The position numbers and the translations under genes are program-made. 64,000 nucleotides of DNA from Streptococcus australis (GTDB lineage Bacteria; Bacillota; Bacilli; Lactobacillales; Streptococcaceae): positions 806,001 through 870,000 of the forward strand of contig NZ_LR594040.1 in NCBI RefSeq assembly GCF_901543175.1, read 5' to 3'. Positions 56,273 to 64,000 of the stretch are shown in pieces. The number at the start of each line of letters is the position of its first letter. The stretch's first letter is position 1. The notes below the pieces were generated by a model. The model saw only the letters and a program-made list of their open reading frames with translations, was not told the DNA's origin and did no database searches.

Positions 56273-57004
56273 ATGGATACAAAAGAATTGACAATCATTG
56301 AACATCTGGTAGAATTTAGAAAGAGATTCATTGCTGTTATAGTCTGCTTTTTTATAGTTTTCTGCGGAGCTTTATTGTTTGCAGATCAGCTTTACTACTA
56401 TCTAACTCAGTCCTTTAATCAAAAGTTGATTGTATTAGGTCCAAATGACATTCTGTGGATTTATTTGCGCTTAGCGAGCCTAATGTCCTTTACTATTACA
56501 CTACCTTTTACAATTTATCAGATTTGGAGTTTTGTCAAGCCAGGGCTGAAAATCGAAGAAGCAAGAGCAATCTTTGCCTATATTCCAGCTAGTTTTATTT
56601 GCTTTCTACTTGGACTAGCCTTTGGATTCTACTTTGTAACGCCTGCCTGACTTCAAGTGCTTTTAGGACTTGGAGAAGGACTGTTTGAAACTCAATTAAC
56701 GGCGCAGAACTACTTAGACTTTGTTTTTCAAACAACTATCCCTTTGGCATTCATCTTTGAATTGCCAGTCATCATCGCTTTTTTAACGTCGATCGGCTTG
56801 ATTGGACCAGGGCTCTTAGTTACTTATAGACGTTACGCCTACTTTATTTTATTGGTACTAGCTGTTATTTTGACACCAGCTGATTTTATTAGCGATCTAG
56901 CCATGACAATTCCTTTAATCTCGCTCTATGAGCTTAGTATTGTAATTAGCAAGAGGATAATAAAGAAAAAAATGAAAGGAGAAAAGAATGGGGATCTTAC
57001 GTGA
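56273..57004 (+). pseudogene. tatC: TatC, interrupted by an internal stop
   Basis: TatC is the core of the twin-arginine translocase. The frame starts MDTKELTIIEHLVEFRKRF (the conserved HL-E-R-R motif) and has the family membrane helices. At codon 126 a TGA (56648-56650) breaks FVTPA-stop-LQVLLGLGEG, and the frame then continues to 57004 with the remaining helices (LIGPGLLVTYRRYAYFILLVLAVILTP, DLAMTIPLISLYE). The rest is intact, so the stop is recent, a sequencing error, or suppressed. It also lacks a separate upstream stop and is fused to efeU. Confidence 0.85.
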
Positions 57005-57158
57005 TATCGGTGCTCCAGGATTGATTATCATCGTTCTAGGTGCACTCTTAATCTTTGGACCAAAACGTTTACCAGAACTGGGTGAATCAATTGGTAAAAT
57101 GCTGTCTGAGTTTAAAAAGGCAGTTAAAGGAGCTGGTGACCAAGATCAGGAAAACTAA
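56988..57158 (+). CDS. tatA: TatA, twin-arginine translocase pore subunit
   Basis: The 56-residue protein has one N-terminal membrane helix (GLIIIVLGALLIFGP), the FGP hinge, the amphipathic helix KRLPELGESIGKMLSEFKKA and a charged tail, as in TatA. AAAGGAG precedes the ATG, which lies inside the end of tatC. It closes the efe-tat operon. Confidence 0.93.
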   Translation: MGILRDIGAPGLIIIVLGALLIFGPKRLPELGESIGKMLSEFKKAVKGAGDQDQEN

Positions 57159-57186
57159 TCTATTCCATCATCATAAATAAAAAAGA

Positions 57187-57243
57187 AAGTTAGGAACTGT
57201 AGCTATCGAGACAAATTTGAACAGTTTCCTAGCTTATTTTTGT
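57187..57243 (+). terminator. Terminator after tatA
   Basis: AAGTTAGGAACTGT pairs with ACAGTTTCCTAGCTT with one bulge, followed by ATTTTT. Confidence 0.8.
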
Positions 57244-57258
57244 ATTTAAAAAAATGTG

Positions 57259-57289
57259 TTTAAGTTTTCTTTAAGGTTTATATTATATT
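57259..57289 (+). promoter_or_regulatory. CiaR-type direct repeat and upstream lic promoter
   Basis: TTTAAG-N5-TTTAAG (57259-57264 and 57270-57275) is exactly the CiaR binding consensus, with a TATATT (57284-57289) downstream as possible -10. The lic locus is a known CiaR target in pneumococcus. The 240-base stretch to tarI shows no ORF. Confidence 0.8.
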
Positions 57290-57467
57290 CTAAAGAAATC
57301 TATGTTAACCGAACGTTAAATAGAGAATATAGAAAATAACCTAAATTTATTTCTTAATTTGTTATGATCTTTTTGGATTTAGTTGCTAATGTTCACTTTT
57401 TGGTTGAAATAGTGTGTTGGTTCAGCTAAAAGGCGCTTTATCTTTTCTTCATGATAAAGATAGATTG

Positions 57468-57476
57468 TGATATAAT
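57468..57476 (+). promoter_or_regulatory. Proximal tarI-lic promoter
   Basis: TGA-TATAAT is an extended -10, 43 bases before tarI. The -35 (TTCATG) is weak. A 7-bp hairpin CTTTATC/GATAAAG lies around the -35 (57436-57459). Confidence 0.6.
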
Positions 57477-57518
57477 AGATGGTAATGAGTTTTTTAGAAT
57501 AAACAAAGGAGAAAATAT

Positions 57519-58226
57519 ATGATCTATGCAGGAATTTTAGCCGGAGGAACTGGCACACGCATGGGAATCAGTAATTTACCAAAACAATTCTTGGAGTTGG
57601 GTGATCGTCCTATTTTGATTCACACAATTGAAAAATTTGTTTTAGAACCAAGTATTGAAAAAATTGTGGTTGGAGTTCATGGAGATTGGGTCTCTCATGC
57701 TGAGGATTTGGTTGAAAAGTATCTCTCTCTCCACAAGGATCGTATCATCATTACCAAGGGTGGTGCCGATCGCAATACAAGTATCGAGAAGATTATAGAA
57801 GCCATTGATGCCTACTGTCCAATTACTCCAGAAGATATCGTGATTACCCACGACTCTGTTCGCCCATTTATCACACTTCGCATGATTCAGGACAATATCA
57901 AACTCGCCCAAAATCATGATGCGGTTGACACAGTAGTAGAAGCGGTTGATACCATTGTTGAAAGTACCAATGGTCAGTTTATCACTGATATTCCAAATCG
58001 TGCTCACCTCTATCAAGGTCAAACACCTCAAACCTTCCGATGCAAGGATTTCATGGACTTGTATGGATCCCTATCTGATAAAGAAAAGGAAATCCTAACG
58101 GATGCATGTAAGATTTTTGTTATCAAAGGGAAAGACGTTGCCCTAGCTAAAGGGGAATACTCAAATCTTAAAATCACAACTGTGACAGACTTGAAAATCG
58201 CGAAAAGCATGATTGAGAAAGACTAA
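57519..58226 (+). CDS. tarI: Ribitol-5-phosphate cytidylyltransferase TarI
   Basis: TarI makes CDP-ribitol for teichoic acid. The 235-residue protein has the IspD/TarI nucleotidyltransferase pattern: AGILAGGTGTRMGISNLPKQFLELGDRPILIHTIEKF, then GGADRNTSIEKII, VITHDSVRPF and PNRAHLYQGQTPQTFR. Context with tarJ and licABC decides for TarI over IspD. First gene of the lic1 operon. Confidence 0.95.
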   Translation: MIYAGILAGGTGTRMGISNLPKQFLELGDRPILIHTIEKFVLEPSIEKIVVGVHGDWVSHAEDLVEKYLSLHKDRIIITKGGADRNTSIEKIIEAIDAYCPITPEDIVITHDSVRPFITLRMIQDNIKLAQNHDAVDTVVEAVDTIVESTNGQFITDIPNRAHLYQGQTPQTFRCKDFMDLYGSLSDKEKEILTDACKIFVIKGKDVALAKGEYSNLKITTVTDLKIAKSMIEKD

Positions 58227-58230
58227 GGCT

Positions 58231-59253
58231 ATGATTAATCAAATTTATCAACTGACCAAACCAAAGTTTATCAATGTAAAATACCAAGAAGAGGATATTG
58301 ATCAGGAGAATCATATCCTGATTCGTCCAAATTATATGGCGGTTTGTCATGCGGATCAACGTTACTATCAAGGGAAACGTGATCCAAAGATATTGGCTAA
58401 AAAGCTTCCCATGGCTATGATTCACGAGTCTTGTGGAACTGTTATCTCAGATCCAACTGGGACTTATGAAGTCGGTCAAAAGGTAGTTATGATTCCAAAT
58501 CAACCGCCTATGCAGAGTGATAAGGAGTTCTACGAGAACTACATGACAGGAACCTACTTCCTATCTAGTGGTTATGATGGCTTTATGAGAGAATTTGTCT
58601 CTCTTCCAAAAGATCGTGTTGTGTCTTATAATGACATAGAGGATACAGTTGCTGCTATTACCGAGTTTGTGAGTGTGGGTATGCATGCTATGAATCGTTT
58701 CTTAAATCTTGCCCACAGCAAACGAGAGCGTATTGCTGTTATCGGAGATGGTAGTTTGGCCTTTGTGGTTGCCAATATTATCAATTACACTCTACCAGAA
58801 GCTGAGATTATCGTGATTGGTCGCCATTGGGAAAAACTAGAGCTCTTCTCTTTTGCAAAAGAGTGCTACATTACGGATAATATACCAGAAGATTTGACCT
58901 TTGATCATGGATTTGAGTGTTGCGGTGGTGATGGCACAGGACCAGCTATCAATGACTTGATTCGTTACATTCGACCTCAGGGAACGATTCTCATGATGGG
59001 AGTGAGCGAGTACAAGGTCAATATCAATACGCGAGACTCTTTAGAAAAAGGTTTATTATTGGTCGGTTCGTCTCGATCCGGACGAATTGATTTTGAAAAT
59101 GCAATACAGATGATGGAAGTTAAAAAGTTTGCAAATCGTCTGAAAAATATCCTTTATATTGAAGAACCGGTGAGAGAAATCAAGGACATTCATCGTGTCT
59201 TTGCAACAGACCTTAATACTGCTTTTAAAACAGTATTCAAGTGGGAAGTCTAG
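58231..59253 (+). CDS. tarJ: Ribulose-5-phosphate reductase TarJ
   Basis: TarJ reduces ribulose-5-phosphate to ribitol-5-phosphate with NADPH. From ATG 58231 the product is 340 residues, a zinc-type medium-chain dehydrogenase with NYMAVCHADQRYYQG, MIHESCGTVI, a Rossmann loop IAVIGDGSLAFVVANII and FECCGGDGTGPAIND. An upstream TTG at 58213 lacks a ribosome site. It follows tarI by 4 bases. Confidence 0.94.
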   Translation: MINQIYQLTKPKFINVKYQEEDIDQENHILIRPNYMAVCHADQRYYQGKRDPKILAKKLPMAMIHESCGTVISDPTGTYEVGQKVVMIPNQPPMQSDKEFYENYMTGTYFLSSGYDGFMREFVSLPKDRVVSYNDIEDTVAAITEFVSVGMHAMNRFLNLAHSKRERIAVIGDGSLAFVVANIINYTLPEAEIIVIGRHWEKLELFSFAKECYITDNIPEDLTFDHGFECCGGDGTGPAINDLIRYIRPQGTILMMGVSEYKVNINTRDSLEKGLLLVGSSRSGRIDFENAIQMMEVKKFANRLKNILYIEEPVREIKDIHRVFATDLNTAFKTVFKWEV

Positions 59254-59269
59254 AAGATGGAGCTAAATT

Positions 59270-60127
59270 GTGGAGAAAATCATCAAAGAAAAAATTTCTT
59301 CTTTGCTATCTGAAGAAGAGGAAGTTCTCAGTGTTGAACAACTGGGAGGCATGACCAATCAAAACTATTTGGCCAGAACAACTAATAAGCAGTATATCGT
59401 TAAATTTTTCGGAAAAGGGACCGAAAAGCTCATCAATCGTCAAGATGAAAAATACAATCTTGAATTGTTGAAAGATTTGAATCTTGATGTCAAAAATTAT
59501 CTCTTTGATATTGAGTCAGGAATCAAGGTAAATGAGTACATTGATTCTGCCACAACGTTTGATTCCACTTCGATTAAGACCAAGTTTGATAAAATCGCTC
59601 CGATTTTACAGGCGATTCATGCATCAGGCAAAGAACTAAAAGGGGAATTTGCACCTTTTGAAGAAATCAAAAAATATGAATCCTTGATTGAGGGAAATAT
59701 TCCATACGCCAATTATGAAGCGGTAAGAAAAGATGTATTCTTGCTAGAGAAAAGATTGGCTGATTTGGGTGTTGACAGAAAGTCTTGTCATATCGACTTG
59801 GTTCCAGAAAACTTTATCGAGTCACCTCAAGGTCGTTTGTACTTGATTGACTGGGAATACTCTTCCATGAATGATCCAATGTGGGATTTGGCAGCTCTCT
59901 TTTTGGAGTCTGAATTTACAAATCAGGAAGAAGAAGATTTCCTTGCTTATTATGAGAGTGACAAAACTCCAGTATCTCGTGAAAAGATTAGAATCTATAA
60001 AATTTTACAAGATACCATCTGGAGTTTGTGGACAGTGTACAAAGAAGCTCAAGGTGCTGACTTTGGAGATTATGGTGTGAGTCGTTACCAAAGAGCGGTT
60101 GACGCGTTGACCTATTATGGAGGTTAG
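59270..60127 (+). CDS. licA: Choline kinase LicA
   Basis: LicA phosphorylates choline, the first step toward CDP-choline for teichoic acid decoration. The 285-residue protein starts GTG and has an aminoglycoside-phosphotransferase-like fold: EQLGGMTNQNYLART, YIVKFFGKGT, catalytic SCHIDLVPENFIES and the metal site YLIDWEYSSMNDPMWDLA. It sits between tarJ and licB. Confidence 0.96.
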   Translation: MEKIIKEKISSLLSEEEEVLSVEQLGGMTNQNYLARTTNKQYIVKFFGKGTEKLINRQDEKYNLELLKDLNLDVKNYLFDIESGIKVNEYIDSATTFDSTSIKTKFDKIAPILQAIHASGKELKGEFAPFEEIKKYESLIEGNIPYANYEAVRKDVFLLEKRLADLGVDRKSCHIDLVPENFIESPQGRLYLIDWEYSSMNDPMWDLAALFLESEFTNQEEEDFLAYYESDKTPVSREKIRIYKILQDTIWSLWTVYKEAQGADFGDYGVSRYQRAVDALTYYGG

Positions 60128-60128
60128 G

Positions 60129-61007
60129 ATGAAGAATAAAAACGGTGTTTCTTTTGGTCTGTTCTCAGGTATCTTCTGGGGGCTAGGACTGACAATCAGT
60201 GCTTATATCTTTTCAGTTTTTACCAATCTTTCACCTTTTGTAGTGGCTGCTGCTCATGATTTCTTGAGTATCTTTATTCTATTAGCATTTCTTTTGGTAA
60301 AAGAAGGAAAAGTTCGCTTGTCAATCTTTCTAAATATTCGGAATGTCAGTGTTATTATCGGAGCCTTGCTAGCTGGACCAATAGGAATGCAGGCCAATCT
60401 TTATGCGGTTAAGTATATCGGTAGTTCTCTTGCATCTTCAGTATCAGCCATCTATCCAGCAGTTTCTGTTTTACTAGCATTTTTCATTTTGAAACACAAG
60501 GTATCTAGGAATACTGTGTTTGGTATTCTGTTGATTATCGCTGGTATTATTGCCCAGACATACAAAGTTGAGCAGGTTAATTCTTTTTATATCGGAATTC
60601 TTTGTGCATTAGTTTGTGCCATCGCCTGGGGAAGTGAGAGTGTTCTTAGTTCCTACGCCATGGAAAGTGAATTAAGTGAAATTGAAGCACTATTAATCCG
60701 TCAAGTAACCTCATTCTTGTCATACCTTGTCATTGTCCTCTTTTCTCATCATTCATTTGCAGAAGTAGCAGATGGACAATTACTCGGTTTGATGTTAGTC
60801 TTTGCAGCATGTAATATGATTTCTTATTTGGCTTATTACATTGCAATCAATCGGCTACAACCAGCAAAAGCAACTGGTTTGAACGTAAGCTATGTCGTTT
60901 GGACAGTATTGTTCTCAGCAATGCTTTTAGGTACACCACTCGATATGGTGACCATTATTACATCGCTTGTTGTCATGGCTGGTGTTTATATTATTATTAA
61001 AGAATAA
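60129..61007 (+). CDS. licB: Choline permease LicB
   Basis: The 292-residue protein has ten hydrophobic segments of the EamA/DMT type, with FGLFSGIFWGLGLTISAYIF near the start and a second half beginning near IGILCALVCAIAWGSESV. LicB imports choline in this locus. ATG 60129 is preceded by GGAGG, which lies in the end of licA. Confidence 0.94.
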   Translation: MKNKNGVSFGLFSGIFWGLGLTISAYIFSVFTNLSPFVVAAAHDFLSIFILLAFLLVKEGKVRLSIFLNIRNVSVIIGALLAGPIGMQANLYAVKYIGSSLASSVSAIYPAVSVLLAFFILKHKVSRNTVFGILLIIAGIIAQTYKVEQVNSFYIGILCALVCAIAWGSESVLSSYAMESELSEIEALLIRQVTSFLSYLVIVLFSHHSFAEVADGQLLGLMLVFAACNMISYLAYYIAINRLQPAKATGLNVSYVVWTVLFSAMLLGTPLDMVTIITSLVVMAGVYIIIKE

Positions 61008-61018
61008 AGGAGAATAGC

Positions 61019-61708
61019 GTGAAAGCAATTATCTTGGCAGCGGGGTTGGGAACTCGTCTGCGTCCTATGACTGAAAATACCCCCAAAGCCTTGGTTAAGG
61101 TCAACCAAAAACCCTTGGTAGAATACCAAATCGAGTTTTTGAAAGAGAGAGGAATTGATGAGATTATCATTGTTATCGGCTACCTTAAAGAACAATTTGA
61201 CTACCTAAAAGAAAAATATGGTGTTCGTTTAGTCTTTAACGATAAGTATGCCGATTACAACAATTTTTACTCACTTTATCTCGTTAAAGAAGACTTAGCT
61301 AACAGCTATGTTATTGATGCGGATAACTATCTTTTCAAAAATATGTTTAGAGACGATCTTAAACGTTCAACCTATTTCAGTGTTTATCGTGAAGACTGTG
61401 AGAATGAATGGTTCTTGGTTTACGGTGATGACTATAAAGTTCAAGACATCATCGTTGATAGCAAGGCTGGTCGTATTCTGAGCGGCGTATCATTCTGGGA
61501 TGCTCCAACTGCAGAAAAGATTGTTGGCTTTATTGACAAAGCATACGCAAGCGGCGAATTTGTTGATCTCTATTGGGACAACATGGTTAAAGATAACATT
61601 AAAGAACTAGATGTGTATGTTGAAGAATTAGAAGGCAACAGCATCTATGAAATCGATAGTGTTAAGGACTATCAAAAGCTAGAAGAAATTTTATCTTCCA
61701 TTAACTAA
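61019..61708 (+). CDS. licC: CTP:phosphocholine cytidylyltransferase LicC
   Basis: LicC activates phosphocholine to CDP-choline. The 229-residue nucleotidyltransferase starts GTG after AAAGGAGA and has AIILAAGLGTRLRPMTENTP, PKALVKVNQKPLVEYQIEFL and YVIDADNYLF. Metal and CTP residues are in place. Last gene of the operon, followed by a terminator. licD genes are not in the window. Confidence 0.96.
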   Translation: MKAIILAAGLGTRLRPMTENTPKALVKVNQKPLVEYQIEFLKERGIDEIIIVIGYLKEQFDYLKEKYGVRLVFNDKYADYNNFYSLYLVKEDLANSYVIDADNYLFKNMFRDDLKRSTYFSVYREDCENEWFLVYGDDYKVQDIIVDSKAGRILSGVSFWDAPTAEKIVGFIDKAYASGEFVDLYWDNMVKDNIKELDVYVEELEGNSIYEIDSVKDYQKLEEILSSIN

Positions 61709-61730
61709 ATAACATTAGAAATTAGTAACA

Positions 61731-61756
61731 GAAAGACCCATTTTGGTCTTTTTTTG
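61731..61756 (+). terminator. Terminator of the lic1 operon
   Basis: AAAGACC pairs with GGTCTTT around CATTTT, with a following T-run. Confidence 0.87.
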
Positions 61757-61860
61757 TTTGAAATGCACGAAAATAGAATTTAAAAAGATTGTTTGATAAT
61801 GATTATAATTAATTAACAAAACACAATCAACAAAAAAGAAACAAAATAAAACAAAAAGTA

Positions 61861-61889
61861 TTGACAACGATTTCATATAGTGTTATACT
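61861..61889 (+). promoter_or_regulatory. gat operon promoter
   Basis: TTGACA (61861-61866) and TATACT (61884-61889) are 17 bp apart, with TGT as extended -10. The AT-rich stretch 61790-61830 carries GATTGTTT and AACACAATC as loosely inverted arms that could bind a regulator. Confidence 0.82.
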
Positions 61890-61926
61890 TATAACGTAAA
61901 AGTTAATTGAAAGAAGGGAAACTGTT

Positions 61927-62403
61927 ATGGGATTAGATCATTTCTTTGACAAAGACCTCGTGTTTTGCTTAGAAGCGGATAATCAAGAACAACTCTTTGA
62001 TCAGGTAGCAACCCTGTTGGAAGAACGAGAAATAGTGACTCCAACTTATCGTGAAGCCTTGATCACGCGTGAAAAGTCATTTCCAACTGGCTTAGATATG
62101 GAATTTCTGGGAAAGGACTTGCCAAATGTAGCGATTCCTCATACAGATATTGTTCACAATCTAGCTGAGAAAGTGGTGGTTGTTCGATTAGAAAAACCAG
62201 TAACTTTTCACAATATGATTGCTCCTGATAAGGAAGTGGAAGTATCTCTACTCTTCTTTATCATTAACAATTCAAGTTCGAGTCAAACCAACATTCTTGC
62301 TCAGTTAATGGACTTCTTTACAGGGAATAGCCATCTGGAAGATTTATCAAAAATTTCTGAACCAGAAAAACTTTATGCTTATATAGCTGAAGCGACAGCT
62401 TAA
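61927..62403 (+). CDS. gatA: Galactitol-type PTS IIA component
   Basis: The 158-residue protein is of the fructose/mannitol-galactitol IIA type, with the phosphorylated histidine in PNVAIPHTDIVHN (about residue 76) and TREKSFPTGLDM. It passes phosphate from HPr to IIB. First gene of gatA-gatB-gatC. The substrate class is inferred from the family and may be another polyol or sugar. Confidence 0.87.
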   Translation: MGLDHFFDKDLVFCLEADNQEQLFDQVATLLEEREIVTPTYREALITREKSFPTGLDMEFLGKDLPNVAIPHTDIVHNLAEKVVVVRLEKPVTFHNMIAPDKEVEVSLLFFIINNSSSSQTNILAQLMDFFTGNSHLEDLSKISEPEKLYAYIAEATA

Positions 62404-62441
62404 TCTTATCTATTAAAAAAATAAAATCGGAGGAAATCCTA

Positions 62442-62747
62442 ATGATTAAAATTCTTGCTGCCTGCGGTGCAGGTGTTAACTCAAGTCACCAAATTAAAAG
62501 TGCTCTAGAAGAAGAACTCGCAAATCGCGGTTATGATGTTCACTGTGATGCAGTTATGGTAAAAGATGTAAACGAAGACCTTATCAAGGGATACGATATC
62601 TTTACACCAATCGCTGCAACAGATCTTGGCTTTGAACCAGGTATTCCAGTTATCGAAGCTGGACCAATCTTGTTCCGTATTCCAGCAATGAGCGCTCCTG
62701 TATTTGACAATATTGAGGCAGCTATCAAAGAACACGGACTAAGTTAA
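62442..62747 (+). CDS. gatB: Galactitol-type PTS IIB component
   Basis: The 101-residue protein has the P-loop-like phosphocysteine site ILAACGAGVNSSHQI (Cys about 7) typical of the lactose/galactitol IIB group. GGAGG precedes the ATG. It lies between IIA and IIC. Confidence 0.9.
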   Translation: MIKILAACGAGVNSSHQIKSALEEELANRGYDVHCDAVMVKDVNEDLIKGYDIFTPIAATDLGFEPGIPVIEAGPILFRIPAMSAPVFDNIEAAIKEHGLS

Positions 62748-62791
62748 TTATTATTTTGTAAGATTCCATAAAAATAAAGGGAGGAACTATT

Positions 62792-64000
62792 ATGGATGTC
62801 ATTATCGAACTAGCCAATAAGATTTTCAAGCCAGTCTTGGAAATGGGTGGTCCTATCATCATGCTGATCATCTTGACAGTATTGGCCTTACTATTTGGAG
62901 TGAAATTCTCCAAAGCGCTTGAAGGTGGTATCAAACTTGCCATCGCTCTTACTGGTATCGGTGCTATCATCGGTATGCTCAACGGAGCTTTCTCAGCATC
63001 TCTTGCGAAATTCGTTGAAAATACTGGTATTCAATTGAACATCACTGACGTTGGTTGGGCACCACTTGCTACGATCACTTGGGGATCTGCTTGGACACTT
63101 TACTTCTTGCTTGTAATGTTGATTGTCAACGTTGTGATGCTTGCAATGAAGAAAACGGACACACTTGACGTCGATATCTTTGATATCTGGCACTTGTCAA
63201 TCACTGGTCTTTTGATTAAATGGTACGCAGACAACAATGGAGTTAGCCAAGGGGTTTCACTCTTCATCGCAACTGCAGCAGTTGTCCTTGTCGGTGTTTT
63301 GAAAATCATCAACTCTGACTTGATGAAACCAACATTCGATGACCTTCTTAACGCACCAAGTTCATCACCAATGACTTCAACTCACATGAACTACATGATG
63401 AACCCAGTTATCATGGTCTTGGATAAGATCTTCGATAAAGTATTGCCAGGTCTTGATAAATATGACTTTGACGCTGCAAAATTGAACAAGAAAATCGGTT
63501 TCTGGGGATCTAAATTCTTCATCGGTTTCATTCTTGGTATCGTTATTGGTTTGATGGGAACTCCACACCCAGTTGCTGGTGTAGAAGGAGCCGATAAATG
63601 GGAACTTGTTATTAAAGGTTGGTTGAGCCTTGGTTTGACTGCCGGTGTCTGCTTGGAGCTCTTCTCACTTATCGGATCTTGGTTCATCGCAGCCGTAGAA
63701 CCACTTTCACAAGGTATCACAAACGTTGCTACTAAACGTCTTCAAGGACGTAAATTCAACATCGGTCTTGACTGGCCTTTCATCGCTGGTCGTGCTGAAA
63801 TCTGGGCTTGTGCCAACGTACTTGCTCCAATCATGCTAGTAGAAGCAGTGCTTCTTTCAAACGTCGGAAATGGTATCTTGCCACTTGCAGGTATCATCGC
63901 TATGGGTGTAACTCCAGCTCTCTTGGTTGTTACTCGTGGTAAATTGCTCCGTATGATTATCTTCGGAACACTCTTGTTGCCACTCTTCCTTCTTTCAGGT
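62792..64000 (+). CDS. gatC: Galactitol-type PTS IIC component, cut by the window end
   Basis: An ATG behind AGGGAGG opens a frame that stays open to the window end (403 codons seen; the family has about 420-450). The product starts MDVIIELANKIFKPVLEMGG and is highly hydrophobic, with GVKFSKALEGGIKLAIALTGIG and HPVAGVEGADKWELVIKGW, as in the galactitol IIC transporter. Start and position after gatB are clear. Confidence 0.9.
   Translation, partial: MDVIIELANKIFKPVLEMGGPIIMLIILTVLALLFGVKFSKALEGGIKLAIALTGIGAIIGMLNGAFSASLAKFVENTGIQLNITDVGWAPLATITWGSAWTLYFLLVMLIVNVVMLAMKKTDTLDVDIFDIWHLSITGLLIKWYADNNGVSQGVSLFIATAAVVLVGVLKIINSDLMKPTFDDLLNAPSSSPMTSTHMNYMMNPVIMVLDKIFDKVLPGLDKYDFDAAKLNKKIGFWGSKFFIGFILGIVIGLMGTPHPVAGVEGADKWELVIKGWLSLGLTAGVCLELFSLIGSWFIAAVEPLSQGITNVATKRLQGRKFNIGLDWPFIAGRAEIWACANVLAPIMLVEAVLLSNVGNGILPLAGIIAMGVTPALLVVTRGKLLRMIIFGTLLLPLFLLSG

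Noticed and set aside
57276..57460. A cia-dependent small RNA gene
   Set aside because: The CiaR box fits, but no intrinsic terminator closes a short transcript before tarI, so a lic promoter is the simpler reading.
61790..61860. Catabolite (cre) site before gatA
   Set aside because: No stretch fits the cre consensus well; only AT-rich loose inverted arms are seen.
1..64000. CRISPR arrays, BOX or RUP repeats, rRNA operon
   Set aside because: No regularly spaced direct repeats and no stretch resembling the pneumococcal BOX or RUP consensus were seen by eye. No rRNA sequence is present; only one tRNA was found.

Overview
The window looks like a chromosome segment of a mitis-group Streptococcus (S. 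mitis / S. oralis / S. pneumoniae relatives). Reasons: low-GC DNA with extended -10 promoters, a complete lic1 locus (tarI-tarJ-licA-licB-licC) for phosphocholine-decorated teichoic acid, a CiaR-type direct repeat in front of it, a DprA of pneumococcal length behind a ComX-type box, and protein sequences that I recognise as close to pneumococcal ones. The species is an inference. The presence of leuABCD and an efe/tat iron locus argues for a commensal rather than S. pneumoniae itself.

Layout. 1-1640: two tandem paralogous membrane/TPR-like proteins. 1713-12435: housekeeping genes truB, udk, the overlapping run xseA-xseB-ispA-tlyA-argR-recN-phosphatase, lepA, then dprA. 12552-16530: topA, a DUF454 protein, cutC and a YjbR/MmcQ-type protein. 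16615-21711: leucine operon leuA-leuB-DUF1294-leuC-leuD behind a promoter, a leader peptide with three Leu codons in a row and an intrinsic terminator. 21736-25713: a YrdC/Sua5-family gene and a McrBC type IV restriction pair. 25800-32479: guaC with a structured leader, tRNA-Arg(CCG), rnc, smc, ribF.

32628-38235 is an accessory zone. It holds a truncated hsdM, a 1217-residue helicase-nuclease with a large unrecognised N-terminal half, fragments of an RlmD/TrmA-like methyltransferase, a ParB-like protein and a TPR protein, a relic IS end, and an orphan aromatic-rich leader peptide with mutually exclusive hairpins. 38236-43113 is backbone again: a permease pair with a 43-residue partner on the minus strand, then tex, sprT-like and a PspC-domain gene. 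43227-46770 is an AT-rich three-gene cassette: an HNH-like protein with a hydrophobic tail, a tail-anchored coiled-coil protein and a CbbX/SpoVK-type AAA+ ATPase. It is the best candidate for an undescribed system here.

46826-50108 carries a small membrane protein, a 36-residue ORF and a BceAB-type ABC transporter behind a perfect TTACA-N4-TGTAA box. An IS3-family element (50125-51561) has landed exactly in the loop of that operon's terminator. Next comes an iron locus: a VIT1-type gene, divergent from efeM-efeB-efeU-tatC-tatA. There efeU reads in frame into tatC, and tatC has an internal stop. 57519-61708 is tarIJ-licABC. The window ends in a galactitol-type PTS operon, with the IIC gene cut by the window edge.
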